DNA of 64,000 nucleotides from Halalkalibacter krulwichiae (GCF_002109385.1 NZ_CP020814.1:4425501-4489500), one strand, 5' to 3'. Counted from the stretch's first letter, positions 28,243 through 40,677 are shown. Notes: generated by a model not told the origin, from the letters alone. A program made the numbers and translations.

Positions 28243-29522
28243 CTTTTCACCTGTTCTAGTTCTTCTTCGGACATTTTTTCGCGCCAGATTTTGGCTCCGA
28301 GTCCTTTTAGTTTTTCTTCGAGATTGGCATAGCCGCGGTCGATGTGCTCGAGACCGGAGATTTCGGTTACTCCTTCGGCAAGGAGACCAGCAACCACGAG
28401 GGCTGCTCCGGCACGAAGATCACTTGCGCGTACTCTTGCGCCCTGAAGCTTTGTTTTTCCATTTATAATGGCTGAGCGTCCTTCTACTTTTACATTGGCA
28501 CCCATTCTTCTTAGTTCATCAATATGTTTAAACCGCGCATTGTAAATCGTATCTGTAACAATGCTTGTGCCTTCTGCTTGAGTTAGTAAGCTTGTGAATG
28601 GCTGTTGAAGATCTGTCGGAAAACCTGGGTAGACAAGCGTTTTAATATCAACACCTTTTTTCTCCCTGCTGTTATGTATTAACAACTGGTCATCACTCAC
28701 TTCAATTGTTACACCCATTTCTCTTAGTTTGGCAATCAATGATTCAACATGGTATGGAATGATGTTATCAATCAATACCTTCTGCCCCATTGCTGCAGCT
28801 AAGATCATATAGGTTCCTGCTTCAATTCGATCTGGTATAATCGAATGTCTGCAGCCTGATAGCGATTCAACCCCATCGATTCGGATCACATTTGTACCTG
28901 CGCCCTTGATTTTCGCTCCCATACTTGTCAGTAATGTAGCAACATCAATAATCTCTGGTTCTTTCGCTGCGTTTTCTATAATCGTTTGTCCTTTTGCTTT
29001 AACAGCCGCTAGCATAATGTTGATCGTTGCACCAACACTAACAACGTCCAAATAAATGCGAGCACCACGAAGTTCGTCTGCACGCAAATAGATTGCACCT
29101 TGTTCGTTTGTGACTCGAGCGCCTAACGCTTCAAAGCCTTTTATATGCTGATCAATCGGTCTCGGCCCTAAATTACAACCTCCAGGAAGTCCAATAACTG
29201 CTTTTTTAAATTTTCCTAACATAGCACCCATTAAATAATAGGATGCTCGTAGTTTTTTTACACGGCCATTTGGAAGTGGCATTGCAATCATGTTCTCAGG
29301 ATTAACTGTAATTTCATGCTTCCCTAGCGTCACATCTCCACCAATTTCTTGCAGTAGTTCAGCAAGTAAATGAACATCCGAAATTTCTGGTAGATTGTCA
29401 ATTGTTACAAGTGAATCCGCCAAAATAGCCGCAGGAATTAACGCTACTGCGCTGTTTTTGGCTCCACTTATTTGTACTGTCCCCTCAAGAGGGTATCCGC
29501 CTTCAATCATTAATTTATCCAT
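28239..29522 (-). CDS. murAB: UDP-N-acetylglucosamine 1-carboxyvinyltransferase (MurAB/MurZ)
   Basis: 427 residues from the ATG at 29522 (GGAAGGGAAG upstream). Lys22-Asn23 in SGAKNSA and the reactive Cys116 in [14 protein letters not shown] are the active-site marks of MurA; with Cys present it should be fosfomycin-sensitive. It transfers enolpyruvate from PEP to UDP-GlcNAc, the first committed step of peptidoglycan synthesis. By position (tal-murAB-glpX) it is the second B. subtilis paralogue, also called MurZ. Confidence 0.94.
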   Translation of the reverse strand: MDKLMIEGGYPLEGTVQISGAKNSAVALIPAAILADSLVTIDNLPEISDVHLLAELLQEIGGDVTLGKHEITVNPENMIAMPLPNGRVKKLRASYYLMGAMLGKFKKAVIGLPGGCNLGPRPIDQHIKGFEALGARVTNEQGAIYLRADELRGARIYLDVVSVGATINIMLAAVKAKGQTIIENAAKEPEIIDVATLLTSMGAKIKGAGTNVIRIDGVESLSGCRHSIIPDRIEAGTYMILAAAMGQKVLIDNIIPYHVESLIAKLREMGVTIEVSDDQLLIHNSREKKGVDIKTLVYPGFPTDLQQPFTSLLTQAEGTSIVTDTIYNARFKHIDELRRMGANVKVEGRSAIINGKTKLQGARVRASDLRAGAALVVAGLLAEGVTEISGLEHIDRGYANLEEKLKGLGAKIWREKMSEEELEQVKS

Positions 29523-29673
29523 AACCGCTTCCCTTCCATTGGTGCTCTTAAGACACAATAATGTTTTCTCATACTTCCATTATAACCATATCAGTGGAAA
29601 TGTAACGAGGTTTTCTGTGTCTGATTGTAACGGAAATGGTCAAATTTTTCCACTAAGTGTGGTTAGCTGTTGA

Positions 29674-30315
29674 TTAACGGTTATTCCAGTCAGCTAAAAA
29701 CTTTTCAATACCTTGATCCGTTAACGGATGTTTAGACAATTGCTGAATCACGTTAAATGGGATTGTTGCAATATGAGCACCGAGACGAGCCGATTCAGTA
29801 ACATGGATTGGGTGACGAACAGATGCTGCAATAATTTGTGTTGGGATTTCATGAGCATTAAAAATTTCGACAATTTCCGAAATAAGCTCTAGTCCATTTT
29901 GACCAATATCATCAAGTCTTCCTAAGAAAGGAGACACGTATGTTGCACCAGCACGAGCTGCTAGCAATGCTTGTACACCAGAGAAAACAAGCGTAACATT
30001 TGTTGTAATTCCAAGATCGGTTAGAGCACGAACAGCTTTTAGACCTTCTGTTGTCATTGGTACTTTTACAGTAACATTTGGTGCAATTGCCGCAAGCTCT
30101 TTCCCTTCAGCAATCATTCCTTCTGCATCTAACGCGATTACTTCTGCACTTACAGATTCTTCTGTAACGATGCTTGTAATTTCACGCAGACGATCGTGAA
30201 AATCAACGCCTTCTTTTGCAACTAATGATGGATTGGTAGTTACACCAGCTAAAATTCCTAATGCCTTTGCCTCTTTAATTTGTTCAATGTTTGCAGTATC
30301 AATAAAAAATTTCAT
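29674..30315 (-). CDS. tal: Transaldolase, small TalC/FSA-like type
   Basis: 213 residues, a single TIM barrel. The Schiff-base lysine is Lys84 in VTVKVPMT; the N-terminus [17 protein letters not shown] and [13 protein letters not shown] are typical. It links the pentose phosphate pathway and glycolysis (ywjH in B. subtilis is a transaldolase of this size). It lies between fbaA and murAB. A cre-like sequence is about 45-57 bases upstream of the start. Confidence 0.92.
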   Translation of the reverse strand: MKFFIDTANIEQIKEAKALGILAGVTTNPSLVAKEGVDFHDRLREITSIVTEESVSAEVIALDAEGMIAEGKELAAIAPNVTVKVPMTTEGLKAVRALTDLGITTNVTLVFSGVQALLAARAGATYVSPFLGRLDDIGQNGLELISEIVEIFNAHEIPTQIIAASVRHPIHVTESARLGAHIATIPFNVIQQLSKHPLTDQGIEKFLADWNNR

Positions 30316-30356
30316 AATTCTTCTCCCCTACCCATTTAAAATTTTTGTCGATTTTT

Positions 30357-30372
30357 ATCAAAGCGTTTACAT
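30357..30372. promoter_or_regulatory. cre-like site upstream of tal
   Basis: ATCAAAGCGTTTACAT fits the CcpA consensus WTGNAARCGNWWWCAW at 15 of 16 positions. It lies between the fbaA hairpin and the tal start, where it could modulate tal. Confidence 0.5.
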
Positions 30373-30407
30373 TTCTGTGTTCTAAGAACATTTAGTTAAT
30401 TGAAATG

Positions 30408-30444
30408 CCATTAAAAGCAGCTCTCATTGAACTGCTTTTAATGG
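30408..30444 (-). terminator. Hairpin after fbaA
   Basis: CCATTAAAAGCAG (30408-30420) and CTGCTTTTAATGG (30432-30444) are exact 13-bp arms just past the fbaA stop. The U-tract on the minus strand is weak (CATTTCAATT), so termination may be partial and allow readthrough into tal. Confidence 0.75.
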
Positions 30445-30453
30445 TAATTCTAT

Positions 30454-31317
30454 TTATGCTTTGTTTGAAGATCCAAATTCGCGCATTTTGCCTTTTACTG
30501 TTTCTTTAATCGCATCACGAGCTGGTCCTAAGTATTTACGAGGATCATATTCGTTTGGCTTAGCAGCAAGCGTTTCACGAACTGCAGCAGCAGATGAAAT
30601 TTGGTTTTCTGTGTTTACATTAATCTTAGCATGTCCAAATTCGATTGCTTTTTTAATGTCAGCAGTTGGGATACCTGTTCCACCGTGTAGTACAAGTGGA
30701 ATACCAACAAGCTCATCGATTTCCTTCATACGGTCAAATCCAAGATTTGGCTCACCTTTGTAAGGTCCGTGAACTGAACCTAGTGCTGGAGCAAAGCAGT
30801 CAACACCAGTTGATTCAACTAACTCTTTACACTCAGCTGGAATTGCATAAGCAGCTTCAGCTTCGTCAACAACTAAATCATCTTCTTGTCCACCAATGCG
30901 GCCAAGCTCGGCTTCAACTGAAACTCCAAGAGCGTGAGCAACAGCTACCACTTGCTTTGTGATCGCAATGTTTTCTTCAAGCGGGTGGTGAGAACCATCG
31001 ATCATAACAGAAGTAAATCCTGCATGGATCGCTTCCACACATTTTTCGAAGCTTGAACCATGGTCTAAGTGAATCGCAACAGGAACTGTGATGTTATAAT
31101 CGTCCATTAGTGCTTTAACCATTGCTACAACAGTTTTAAATCCGCCCATGTAACGAGCTGCACCTTCAGATACACCACAAATTACTGGAGATTTCTCTTC
31201 CTCAGCTGCTTGTAAAATTGCTTGAGTGAACTCAAGGTTATTTAAGTTGAATTGACCAACTGCATAACCCTCTGCCTTTGCTTTGTTAAGCATGTCTTTC
31301 ATTGATACTAAAGGCAT
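30454..31317 (-). CDS. fbaA: Fructose-bisphosphate aldolase, class II
   Basis: 287 residues. The catalytic Asp85 and zinc ligand His86 lie in HLDHGSS; further zinc and phosphate residues are in [11 protein letters not shown] and LHGGTGIP. It cleaves and forms fructose-1,6-bisphosphate in glycolysis and gluconeogenesis. AAGGAGG precedes the ATG at 31317. It sits between spo0F and tal as in B. subtilis. The 267-base gap up to spo0F shows nothing I can name. Confidence 0.97.
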   Translation of the reverse strand: MPLVSMKDMLNKAKAEGYAVGQFNLNNLEFTQAILQAAEEEKSPVICGVSEGAARYMGGFKTVVAMVKALMDDYNITVPVAIHLDHGSSFEKCVEAIHAGFTSVMIDGSHHPLEENIAITKQVVAVAHALGVSVEAELGRIGGQEDDLVVDEAEAAYAIPAECKELVESTGVDCFAPALGSVHGPYKGEPNLGFDRMKEIDELVGIPLVLHGGTGIPTADIKKAIEFGHAKINVNTENQISSAAAVRETLAAKPNEYDPRKYLGPARDAIKETVKGKMREFGSSNKA

Positions 31318-31584
31318 CCTACTTCCTCCTTCGTGTTAAGAGCAAATCTAGATAACGAACCTAACTGATTAGATCAGTCAGCGCATCTATTTAACAAGGT
31401 ACCCGATTGGGACTTCAAATATCCAACAACTATGTATAGATCCTCATTAAACAAAACGCTCATCTTAAGAAAAGCTCAATTATTGAACGTGTCCATTATA
31501 GCATATTGAATTAAAAAAACACCTATTTCTCGCGGGTTTTCGCAAGTTTTTAAAAGTAAGCGTTTTAATTTTCCTTTTGTCTGC

Positions 31585-31947
31585 TTATGAAACCGTTAAA
31601 CTATTTTTTATTACTTCACGAATGTCATCAATGTCAAAAGGCTTCGCAAAATGAGTAATCGCTCCTAAGCTCATTGCCTCATTAATTAAATTTAATTCGC
31701 CGTACGCCGTCATCATAATGACATCAACTTGAGGATTATCTTCTTTGATGCGTTTTAAAATTTCTAACCCATCCATTCCTGGAATTTTCATATCAAGTAA
31801 TACAAGGTCTGGTTGTTCTTGGTCGACAATCTTCAACGCTTGCACCCCATTTGCAGCATCAAACATTTTATAACCATCTTTTTGCAAGATTTCACAAAGC
31901 AATACACGGATACCGTACTGATCATCTACTACTAATATTTTTTTCAA
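31585..31947 (-). CDS. spo0F: Sporulation phosphorelay response regulator Spo0F
   Basis: 120 residues, a lone receiver domain with no output domain. Acidic pocket Asp8-Asp9, phospho-acceptor Asp52 ([10 protein letters not shown]), Thr80 and Lys102. These equal the B. subtilis D10/D11/D54/T82/K104 set shifted by two. It takes phosphate from sporulation kinases and passes it to Spo0B. The start is TTG at 31947 after GGAGTG. A sigma-H promoter lies upstream. Confidence 0.97.
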   Translation of the reverse strand: MKKILVVDDQYGIRVLLCEILQKDGYKMFDAANGVQALKIVDQEQPDLVLLDMKIPGMDGLEILKRIKEDNPQVDVIMMTAYGELNLINEAMSLGAITHFAKPFDIDDIREVIKNSLTVS

Positions 31948-32032
31948 TATTCGTCACTCCTCTCGAGATTTGTGTGTATGTTTCCTATCATTAATATCCT
32001 TATCATTGCCTACACACTCCAACAAATTCTAA

Positions 32033-32061
32033 GTATTCGTTACAACTTTTTTAAATCCTGC
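32033..32061 (-). promoter_or_regulatory. Sigma-H promoter of spo0F
   Basis: Minus strand: -35 GCAGGATTT (32061-32053) fits RNAGGAWWW exactly; an 11-base spacer; -10 AACGAATAC (32041-32033) fits RNNGAATWW except the last base. The predicted start leaves a leader of about 80 bases. TGTCGAT (32113-32119) and, on the minus strand, TGTCGGA (32091-32097) are one mismatch from the Spo0A box TGTCGAA, as expected from B. subtilis. Confidence 0.7.
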
Positions 32062-32192
32062 AATAATTTCACACACTCACAAAGAAACCGTCCGACAATC
32101 AATGTCTAACAATGTCGATTGACTCATGCCTTTTTATCCATTACTTAGTACGGTATAATGCTTTTACTAGCATGTCAAAGGAGGTTCACATC

Positions 32193-32717
32193 TTGCAAAA
32201 AATTTTCAATACACAACTTACAGGATTATTACAAAATATTGATGAAGATCGACTCGAGGATGCGGCTCGCTTATTAAGCCAAGCCTTAATTGGTGAGGGC
32301 CACGTATACATACATGGAAAAGATGAAATGGCAGCTGTTACATCAGAGGCTTTATATGGAAAAGAAAAAATAGATAAAATTTCTCCATTATTAACAGAAG
32401 GGAAAGTAACAGAGCTCGATTTCGCCGACCGCGCCCTTCTCATTTCTAGATCTACAAACGATGAAGAAATGATGGATCTCGCTCGGCATTTATCCAGCCA
32501 AGGCATCTTAATCGTTGGAATTACAGCATATACAGAAGACAGCACCGCTAGGAAATGGACCGATTCGGTTGATGTTCATATTGATTTCAATCTTACAAAT
32601 AGCCTCGTCCCCACCGATACGGGTGAACGTGTCGGCTATCCCGCATCCCTTCTAGCTCTTCACACTTACTTTTACTTGCACTTGCTTATTGTTGAATTTC
32701 TAAGTGAGTATGAGTAA
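32193..32717 (+). CDS. ywjG: YwjG-like protein (DUF2529)
   Basis: 174 residues from a TTG at 32193, chosen because AAAGGAGG lies eight bases upstream; the in-frame ATG at 32112 has no ribosome site and would overlap the spo0F promoter region. It resembles a SIS-like sugar-phosphate isomerase core (GEGHVYIHGKDEM, LLISRSTNDEEMMDLAR). The function is unknown. It lies between spo0F and pyrG in many Bacillus and is divergent from spo0F. Confidence 0.85.
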   Translation: MQKIFNTQLTGLLQNIDEDRLEDAARLLSQALIGEGHVYIHGKDEMAAVTSEALYGKEKIDKISPLLTEGKVTELDFADRALLISRSTNDEEMMDLARHLSSQGILIVGITAYTEDSTARKWTDSVDVHIDFNLTNSLVPTDTGERVGYPASLLALHTYFYLHLLIVEFLSEYE

Positions 32718-32725
32718 TTTTCGAA

Positions 32726-32760
32726 AAAGCCCGTTGAGTAAGAGACTCAACGGGTTTTTT
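32726..32760. terminator. Bidirectional terminator, ywjG / pyrG
   Basis: CCCGTTGAGT (32730-32739) and ACTCAACGGG (32745-32754), flanked by AAAAAG and TTTTTT, so it can stop transcripts arriving from both sides. Confidence 0.93.
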
Positions 32761-32765
32761 TAACG

Positions 32766-34406
<1,641 letters not shown>

Positions 34407-34434
34407 TTAGGGTATGCTATATAAATAAAAAAAA

Positions 34435-34476
34435 ACAAAAGTGACAGCTCTCCCCAGGAAGGGGGCGCACTTTTGT
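34435..34476 (-). terminator. pyrG leader attenuator
   Basis: ACAAAAGTG (34435-34443) and CACTTTTGT (34468-34476) plus an inner CCCC/GGGGG pairing; the minus strand continues with a long T run. The 5' arm of the RNA carries a CCCCCTTCC stretch that could pair with extra G residues added at the transcript start. Confidence 0.88.
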
Positions 34477-34509
34477 TTGTATTATTACGATCATGTATTG
34501 ATTTCTAAA

Positions 34510-34549
34510 GCCCAAAAATGATTCTACCTAGATTAGTTACAGAAGTCAA
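34510..34549 (-). promoter_or_regulatory. pyrG promoter with GGGC start (reiterative transcription)
   Basis: Minus strand: -35 TTGACT (34549-34544), a 17-base spacer, -10 TAGAAT (34526-34521), seven bases, then GGGCTTT from 34513. In B. subtilis pyrG starts GGGCUC; at low CTP the polymerase stalls and slips, adding G residues that disrupt the attenuator. Every component is present here. Confidence 0.85.
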
Positions 34550-34575
34550 GAGGCAGAGTCGAGATTTGTCGTTCT

Positions 34576-35106
34576 TTAACGTAAATCGTCCTCATCATCA
34601 AGATCACTGTCGTCGTCATCAGAGTCATCATCAGAATCAATATCATCTATTTCGTCCGTATCGTCAAATTCATCGACATCTACATCGCTGTCATCAGCAT
34701 CAGCAATTTCATCAAGCTCATCTTCTAAGTCTTCATACTCATCTTCGAAATCTTCGAAGTCATCATCCAACGTATCAATATCATCAAGGTCTGCCTTTGC
34801 CTTCGCTTTTTTACGTGGCTTAACAGGAGTCGTAATTTCCTCTTCAGCTTGCTCAAGTGGATACCAGCTCTTTAACCCCCAACGGTTATCTCCAAGAGAA
34901 TGAAATCTGCCGTCAATATTCATATCGGTATAAAGGTTAGCGATACGCTCGTCTAATTCCTGTTGTGACATTTCTTTCATTGCTGCAACTTGTTTAGCAA
35001 GTTCGTAGTAATCAAACGGTTGTTTTGACTCTTTCATAATTTCAAACGCAATTTCAACCATTGACATTTCTAGCAATTCTTCTCGATCCATTGCTTGTAA
35101 ACTCAC
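34576..35106 (-). CDS. rpoE: RNA polymerase delta subunit
   Basis: 176 residues from GTG at 35106 (AAAGGA ten bases upstream; a GTG at 35115 is too close to it). The N-terminal folded HARE-HTH domain (about 1-90: MSMVEIAFEIMKESKQPFDYYELA, GRFHSLGDNRWGLKSWYP) binds polymerase. After a basic patch RKKAKAKA the rest is almost purely Asp/Glu with Ser, a disordered polyanion. It aids core recycling and promoter selectivity. Confidence 0.95.
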   Translation of the reverse strand: MSLQAMDREELLEMSMVEIAFEIMKESKQPFDYYELAKQVAAMKEMSQQELDERIANLYTDMNIDGRFHSLGDNRWGLKSWYPLEQAEEEITTPVKPRKKAKAKADLDDIDTLDDDFEDFEDEYEDLEDELDEIADADDSDVDVDEFDDTDEIDDIDSDDDSDDDDSDLDDEDDLR

Positions 35107-35282
35107 GGGCTGCACGTCCTTTCAATCAATCTTCTATGTATTGGTCCTAGCATATAATAAGCATACTTTTCATTATAAACACATTTTCACTGATTATGCT
35201 AGTTCATGTGAGATAAAACGAATATTAGATTGAAAAATCTTTTCGGTCATTTGATGCACGAAGAGAAAAAAGTTTTTAGAAA

Positions 35283-35305
35283 GCCGCATCGGGTAGGGAT
35301 GCGGC
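35283..35305 (-). terminator. Terminator downstream of copy B
   Basis: GCCGCATC (35283-35290) and GATGCGGC (35298-35305) form a perfect 8-bp stem; the minus strand continues TTTCTAAAAACTTTTTTC. It is the second possible stop signal after icmF. Confidence 0.7.
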
Positions 35306-35490
35306 TTCGAGATTTTAAAAAAAGGTGAAGTTCGACCTTTTTTCTTTCACTCTGATGCAGTGCGGCGTGGCTGCACTCGCTGCGCGTCTTTTTGAGAAAA
35401 CCGCTCAAAAAGACTTAAAAGATGGCAGCGGCTTCGCTCACGCTTCGAGATTTTAAAAAAAGGTGAAGTTCGACCTTTTTTTAAAATCTC
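35304..35490. repeat. Composite intergenic repeat, copy B (behind icmF)
   Basis: Plus-strand order: first hairpin unit 35304-35343; box variant near 35358-35384; GCGC; hairpin GTCTTTTTGAG (35386-35396) / CTCAAAAAGAC (35404-35414); TTAA; box TGGCAGCGGCTTCGCTCACG (35423-35442); full hairpin GAGATTTTAAAAAAAGGT (35447-35464) / its complement (35473-35490), ending against the icmF stop. 35304-35343 and 35442-35481 are a 40-base identical direct repeat. Confidence 0.85.
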
Positions 35491-38400
35491 TTACATATTC
35501 CTTCTATACTTCCCTCCTACTTCGTATAGTGCGGTGGTGATTTGGCCTAGGCTAGCGGTTTTGACGGTTTCCATGAGTTCTGAAAAGATGTTGCCGCCTG
35601 TGATGGCTGTTTGTTGGAGTTTGGTTAGGGCTTCGGCGGTTTTGGGTTCGTGTTGTTTTTGGAAGGCACGAAGGTTGGTGATTTGTTGTTCTTTTTCTTC
35701 TTTTGATGCACGCGCTAATTCAAGGTTGAATTCTTCTTCTTGTTCAGCCGGGTTGATGTAGGTGTTTACTCCAATAATCGGAAGTTCACCAGTATGTTTT
35801 TTCATTTCATAATACATTGATTCTTCTTGGATTTTGCTGCGTTGGTACTGAGTTTCCATAGCTCCGAGGACGCCGCCGCGGTCATTGATTCGCTCTAATT
35901 CTTGTAAGACTGCTTCTTCTACAAGATTTGTTAATTCCTCAATGATAAAGGAACCTTGAAGTGAATTTTCATTTTTGGCTAAGCCTAGTTCTTTTGAAAT
36001 AATCATTTGAATGGCCATCGCGCGTCTAACCGAATGCTCAGTTGGAGTCGTAATCGCCTCGTCATACGCATTTGTGTGCAAGGAATTGCAATTATCATAA
36101 ATAGCCATTAATGCTTGAAGTGTTGTGCGAATGTCGTTGAAGTCAATTTCTTGAGCATGAAGCGAGCGGCCTGACGTTTGAATATGGTATTTCAATTTTT
36201 GACTGCGCTCATTCGCTTTGTATTTATTTTTCATCACCGTCGCCCAGATTCTTCGTGCAACACGCCCAATCACAGTATACTCCGGGTCAAGTCCATTGCT
36301 GAAGAAGAACGATAAGTTTGGTGCAAATTTGTTAATATCCATTCCGCGACTCAAGTAGTACTCTACATACGTAAAGCCATTCGCAAGCGTAAACGCCAAT
36401 TGAGAAATTGGGTTGGCTCCTGCTTCTGCTATATGATAGCCAGAAATAGAAACGGAGTAATAATTTCTAACATTATGGTCGATAAAGTATTGCTGAATGT
36501 CGCCCATCATGCGCAGAGCAAACTCAGTGGAGAATATGCATGTGTTTTGGCCTTGGTCTTCTTTTAAAATATCAGCTTGCACTGTTCCACGGACGGTGGA
36601 TAGCGTCTGGGCTTTAATCGTTTCAAATTCTTTTTGTGTTGGGTTTCGATCTTGGTCTTTTGCAAATTTTTCAACTTGTTGCTCAATCGCTGTATTCATA
36701 AACATCGCTAATAAAATAGGAGCAGGACCATTGATCGTCATCGAAACAGATGTCTGTGGAGCACATAAGTCAAACCCTGCATAAAGCTTTTTCATATCCT
36801 CTAATGTACAAATGCTAACTCCGCTCTCTCCGACCTTCCCGTAAATATCAGGACGGTAATCGGGGTCTTCTCCGTATAGAGTGACCGAATCAAAAGCAGT
36901 ACTTAAACGCTTCGCTTCATCGTCCTTTGATAAATAGTGAAACCGGCGATTCGTCCGCTCAGGCGTTCCTTCTCCAGCAAATTGTCGCTTCGGATCTTCT
37001 CCTTTTCGTTTAAACGGAAACACCCCCGCTGTATAAGGAAAAGAACCCGGGACATTTTCTTCAAGTGACCATCTCAGAATTTCGCCCCAATCCTCAAATC
37101 TCGGCAAAGCAACCTTTGGTATTTTGAGTCCCGATAAACTTTCCGTTATCAGCTCTGTCACAATTTCTCTATCACGAACTTTTGTTAGTAACTGATCTTT
37201 GCTGTATGTTTCTTTAAGGTCGGACCAGTTTTCTAAAATGGCTTTACAACTTGGGTGCAGCTGCTGTTCATAAAGCTTTCTCGTTTGCTCAAGTTGTTCG
37301 AGTACAACGCCTGCACAAGAGTCATGCTCTTTAAGCGTTTCGATCGTCCCTGTAATTTGAAAAAGTTTTCTTGCGACTGCCACTTGGTCATCGGTCATTT
37401 TTTTATATTGCCGTACGGTTTGAACGATGTCTCTTAAATATTGTGTTTGTTCAGGCGGAATAATGACATTCTGTTTGATCACTTCTGCGCTCGTTTCAAT
37501 ATTTGTCCTCCACTGTTTATGGCATTTTTCGTTAATGACGTTAATTAGTGCGGCAAATAACGTATTTGTACCAAGATCATTAAACTGACTAGCAATCGTT
37601 CCGTATACCGGCATTTTCTCTAAAGGTTCAACAAAAAGATTGCGACTACGCTGATATTGCTTTTTAACATGTCTAAGAGCATCTTCTGAACCTTTGCGAT
37701 CAAATTTATTAATGGCAATCAGATCAGCAAAATCAATCATATCAATTTTTTCAAGTTGAGACGGAGCACCGTACTCACTGGTCATAACGTACATCGACAC
37801 ATCGGCAATCTCGGCAATTTCCGCGTCCCCTTGCCCGATGCCGCTCGTTTCAACGATCACTAAGTCATAACCGGCTGCTTTCACCACCGAAATCGCTTCA
37901 CGAATGCTCGCAGAAATTTCGGTACGTGAACCACGCGTAGCTAAGCTTCTCATGAAAACTCGTGGATGATGAATTGCGTTCATGCGAATTCGGTCACCAA
38001 GTAAAGCACCGCCCGTCTTTTGTTTAGTCGGATCAATTGATAAAATCGCAACCGTTTTTTCTTTACATTCAAATAGGAATCGTCTTACGAGTTCATCTGT
38101 TAACGAGCTTTTCCCAGCACCCCCAGTTCCTGTAATTCCGAGAACAGGAACATCTGCAGCAAGTTGCTTAATCTTCTTCAAAGCGTCTTCAAGGGCAACC
38201 GCCGTCTCCTGTTTTGCCTCTGTTACTTGCTCAGCAAGCGTAATACACCTTGCTATGGCACGAATGTTTTTCTCTTTAAGCTGGGACAGTTCATCTTGGA
38301 GATGTTCCACCGTCGGAAAGTCACATTCTGCTAGCATTTGATCAATCATGCCTTGAAGACCATGTTTTCTTCCATCGTCTGGCGAGAAAATGCGAGCAAT

Positions 38401-38748
38401 GCCATACGCATGAAGCTCCTCAATTTCTGGTGGGGTAATGACGCCACCTCCTCCCCCATAAAGCCGAATATGTCCAGCTCCTTTTTCATGCAGAAGGTCA
38501 TAACAATATTTAAAAAATTCAACATGTCCGCCCTGATAAGAAGATATCGCAATGCCTTGAACATCCTCTTGTATGGCAGCGCTTACAATCTCGTCGACAG
38601 AGCGATTGTGCCCAAGGTGTATCACCTCTGCGCCGCTCGCTTGTAAAATCCTTCTCATGATATTAATCGATGCATCATGTCCATCAAACAAACTCGATGC
38701 CGTGACAAACCGAATTGGATGTTTCGAACGATACGTTGCTGATTCCAT
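35491..38748 (-). CDS. icmF: Fused isobutyryl-CoA mutase IcmF
   Basis: 1085 residues with the full IcmF layout: a B12-binding domain (about 1-145; base-off His24 in FDGHDASIN), a MeaI-type G-protein chaperone (Walker A GTGGAGKS at 207-214, ETSGIGQGD), then the (beta/alpha)8 mutase domain with the C-terminal substrate region (about 560-1085). It needs adenosylcobalamin and interconverts isobutyryl-CoA and n-butyryl-CoA, or isovaleryl/pivalyl-CoA. AAGGAGAGAG precedes the ATG. It is downstream of a TetR gene in an acyl-CoA degradation cluster. Confidence 0.95.
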   Translation of the reverse strand: MESATYRSKHPIRFVTASSLFDGHDASINIMRRILQASGAEVIHLGHNRSVDEIVSAAIQEDVQGIAISSYQGGHVEFFKYCYDLLHEKGAGHIRLYGGGGGVITPPEIEELHAYGIARIFSPDDGRKHGLQGMIDQMLAECDFPTVEHLQDELSQLKEKNIRAIARCITLAEQVTEAKQETAVALEDALKKIKQLAADVPVLGITGTGGAGKSSLTDELVRRFLFECKEKTVAILSIDPTKQKTGGALLGDRIRMNAIHHPRVFMRSLATRGSRTEISASIREAISVVKAAGYDLVIVETSGIGQGDAEIAEIADVSMYVMTSEYGAPSQLEKIDMIDFADLIAINKFDRKGSEDALRHVKKQYQRSRNLFVEPLEKMPVYGTIASQFNDLGTNTLFAALINVINEKCHKQWRTNIETSAEVIKQNVIIPPEQTQYLRDIVQTVRQYKKMTDDQVAVARKLFQITGTIETLKEHDSCAGVVLEQLEQTRKLYEQQLHPSCKAILENWSDLKETYSKDQLLTKVRDREIVTELITESLSGLKIPKVALPRFEDWGEILRWSLEENVPGSFPYTAGVFPFKRKGEDPKRQFAGEGTPERTNRRFHYLSKDDEAKRLSTAFDSVTLYGEDPDYRPDIYGKVGESGVSICTLEDMKKLYAGFDLCAPQTSVSMTINGPAPILLAMFMNTAIEQQVEKFAKDQDRNPTQKEFETIKAQTLSTVRGTVQADILKEDQGQNTCIFSTEFALRMMGDIQQYFIDHNVRNYYSVSISGYHIAEAGANPISQLAFTLANGFTYVEYYLSRGMDINKFAPNLSFFFSNGLDPEYTVIGRVARRIWATVMKNKYKANERSQKLKYHIQTSGRSLHAQEIDFNDIRTTLQALMAIYDNCNSLHTNAYDEAITTPTEHSVRRAMAIQMIISKELGLAKNENSLQGSFIIEELTNLVEEAVLQELERINDRGGVLGAMETQYQRSKIQEESMYYEMKKHTGELPIIGVNTYINPAEQEEEFNLELARASKEEKEQQITNLRAFQKQHEPKTAEALTKLQQTAITGGNIFSELMETVKTASLGQITTALYEVGGKYRRNM

Positions 38749-38764
38749 TTAACTCTCTCCTTTT

Positions 38765-39397
38765 TTAAGTAGGACGATAGACTCCATGAAGCAGCTGTTC
38801 TATTTGTAACTCTGTATATTCTTTTAAGCCGTACATTTTTTGGATCGACCATCTTCTAAATGTCCACATATGTGCCTGCACCAAAATGTTATGTGCCATT
38901 AGCTTCAATTCGTTTTCCTCTAACGAAATAGCCTCTTCATGTAATGAGTCACGAAGAATGACTTCGATCATTTCCGTCATTTCCATTTCTTTCTTCAATA
39001 CATAAGAAAGCGCCTCTTTTGGGAGTGACTTTGCTTCTTGGTACATGACTAGTACTTCATCCTGCATATCATGAATAACTTGAAAATAAGCTGCAACAGC
39101 CCTTTTCAAGCGAGTAATTCCTTTACTACTCGTATCAAGCTGATTGACTAGGCGATCTTTTACCTCTTCATAAATAGCATCACATACTAGGTAAAGAACA
39201 TCTTCCTTTGAGCCGATGTATTCATAGAGCGTACCAATGCTAAAGCCAGATTCTTTGGCAATCTCTCTCGTCGTTGTTTTATGGAAACCTTTTTCTTTAA
39301 ATAAACGTACAGCGCCTTTTATCATTTGTTCTCGACGCATTTTAATTAATTTCGGATCTTTCACCATTGTCGGGACCGATTTCTTCAATTTTGCCAA
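38765..39397 (-). CDS. TetR-family regulator of the acyl-CoA cluster
   Basis: 210 residues. An N-terminal helix-turn-helix (IKGAVRLFKEKGFHKTTTREIAKESGFSIGTLYEY, split here as one family motif around residues 25-60) is followed by an all-helical ligand domain. The start is TTG at 39397 with GAGGAAG upstream; an ATG at codon 11 is possible. It is unlike the B. subtilis FadR sequence. It is 16 bases before icmF, so it is probably co-transcribed. An acyl-CoA effector and the operator at 43933-43950 are inferences. Confidence 0.88.
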   Translation of the reverse strand: MAKLKKSVPTMVKDPKLIKMRREQMIKGAVRLFKEKGFHKTTTREIAKESGFSIGTLYEYIGSKEDVLYLVCDAIYEEVKDRLVNQLDTSSKGITRLKRAVAAYFQVIHDMQDEVLVMYQEAKSLPKEALSYVLKKEMEMTEMIEVILRDSLHEEAISLEENELKLMAHNILVQAHMWTFRRWSIQKMYGLKEYTELQIEQLLHGVYRPT

Positions 39398-39531
39398 CCT
39401 ACTTCCTCATTTATTTGCTACTAGCATACTAGAACTTGAGTGAATGTTCTATACTTTCTTACTATTTAACAACTAAACGTATGAGGTGTAGACAAAATTT
39501 GCACATCATAGGACGTGCCCTCTTGTTGATT

Positions 39532-40677
39532 CTAGTAATCTGAAAGAAGCATTTTTGAAATAACTAAACGCTGAATCTCATTCGTCCCTTCATAAATTTG
39601 TGTAATTTTCGCATCACGCATAAACCGTTCAACTGGATATTCCTTCGTATATCCGTAGCCTCCAAAAACTTGGACTGCTTCAACCGTAACTTCCATTGCT
39701 GTATCACCGGCAAACAGTTTCGACATCGCTGATTCAAGTCCATAAGGGTAGCCTTCGCTTTCTTTCCAAGCTGCTTGATACGTAAGCAATCGGCTCGCTT
39801 CAATCTTAGTTGCCATATCTGCTAATTTAAAAGCCACGCCTTGCTGTGCTCCAATTGATTTGCCAAACTGCTTACGTTCTCTTGCATATGCGTTTGCAGC
39901 ATCAAGCGCCCCTTGAGCGATTCCAACCGCTTGTGCAGCTATGCCATTGCGACCGCCATCAAGAGTCATCATCGCAATTTTAAAGCCTTCCCCTTCTGCC
40001 CCTAGACGATTTTCTGCCGGTACACGGCAATCTTCGAACACAATCGTCGTTGTTGGCGATGAGCGAATTCCTAGCTTTTGCTCTTTTTTGCCAACAGAAA
40101 ACCCCGCTGTATCAGAATCAACAATAAAAGCTGACACTCCTTTATGTCGTGCGGAAGAGTCCGTTACAGCAAAGACTACATAAATTTCTGCAACTCCACC
40201 ATTTGTAATAAAAATCTTTGAACCGTTCAGTACATAATGATCACCATCCCGAACAGCAGTAGTTTTCATTGCCGCTGCATCGGAGCCTGAACCTGGTTCC
40301 GTTAACCCGTAAGCACCGATTTTTGTTCCTTCTGCTAAAGCACGCAAATATGTTTGCTTCTGCTCTTCTGTACCAAATTTATAAATAGGCCAACCAGCTA
40401 ATGATGTATGTGCCGATAGAGTTACACCGGTAGAAGCGCATACGCGTGAAAGCTCTTCAACAGCAATGCAATAACTCATATAGTCGGCACCAATCCCTCC
40501 ATACTTTTCAGGCCAAGGGATTCCTGTCAAACCGAGCTCTGCCATTTTATCAAAAATGTGCCGATCAAAGCGCTCCTCTTCATCACGTTGTGCTGCCGAT
40601 GGCGCTACTTCTTTCATCGCAAATTCACGGACCATTTTGCAAATCATTTCCTGTTCATCCGTTAATAAAAAATTCAT
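39532..40677 (-). CDS. Acyl-CoA dehydrogenase (first copy in map order)
   Basis: 381 residues, complete ACAD fold. Signatures are [17 protein letters not shown] for FAD and substrate, [24 protein letters not shown], and a C-terminal [14 protein letters not shown], whose Glu is the likely catalytic base. It oxidises short or branched acyl-CoA to enoyl-CoA and passes electrons to ETF. AAGGAGGAG precedes the ATG. It lies 16 bases downstream of the second dehydrogenase. AcdA of B. subtilis occupies the equivalent place beside fadF and rpoE; I cannot say which copy is its direct ortholog. Confidence 0.93.
   Translation of the reverse strand: MNFLLTDEQEMICKMVREFAMKEVAPSAAQRDEEERFDRHIFDKMAELGLTGIPWPEKYGGIGADYMSYCIAVEELSRVCASTGVTLSAHTSLAGWPIYKFGTEEQKQTYLRALAEGTKIGAYGLTEPGSGSDAAAMKTTAVRDGDHYVLNGSKIFITNGGVAEIYVVFAVTDSSARHKGVSAFIVDSDTAGFSVGKKEQKLGIRSSPTTTIVFEDCRVPAENRLGAEGEGFKIAMMTLDGGRNGIAAQAVGIAQGALDAANAYARERKQFGKSIGAQQGVAFKLADMATKIEASRLLTYQAAWKESEGYPYGLESAMSKLFAGDTAMEVTVEAVQVFGGYGYTKEYPVERFMRDAKITQIYEGTNEIQRLVISKMLLSDY

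Larger units (their letters stand above)
35107..35490. other. 384-bp repeat-rich gap between icmF and rpoE
   Basis: It holds the rpoE upstream region (about 35107-35275), a terminator hairpin (35283-35305) and composite repeat copy B up to the icmF stop. No gene is credible. Confidence 0.75.

Noticed and set aside
28172..28468. 98-codon plus-strand frame rich in Arg and Leu
   Set aside because: It runs through the murAB terminator and antisense to the murAB 3' end, with no ribosome site.
34518..34823. 101-codon plus-strand frame rich in His and Gln
   Set aside because: It is the antisense of the Asp/Glu-rich tail of rpoE, which leaves other frames open by composition.
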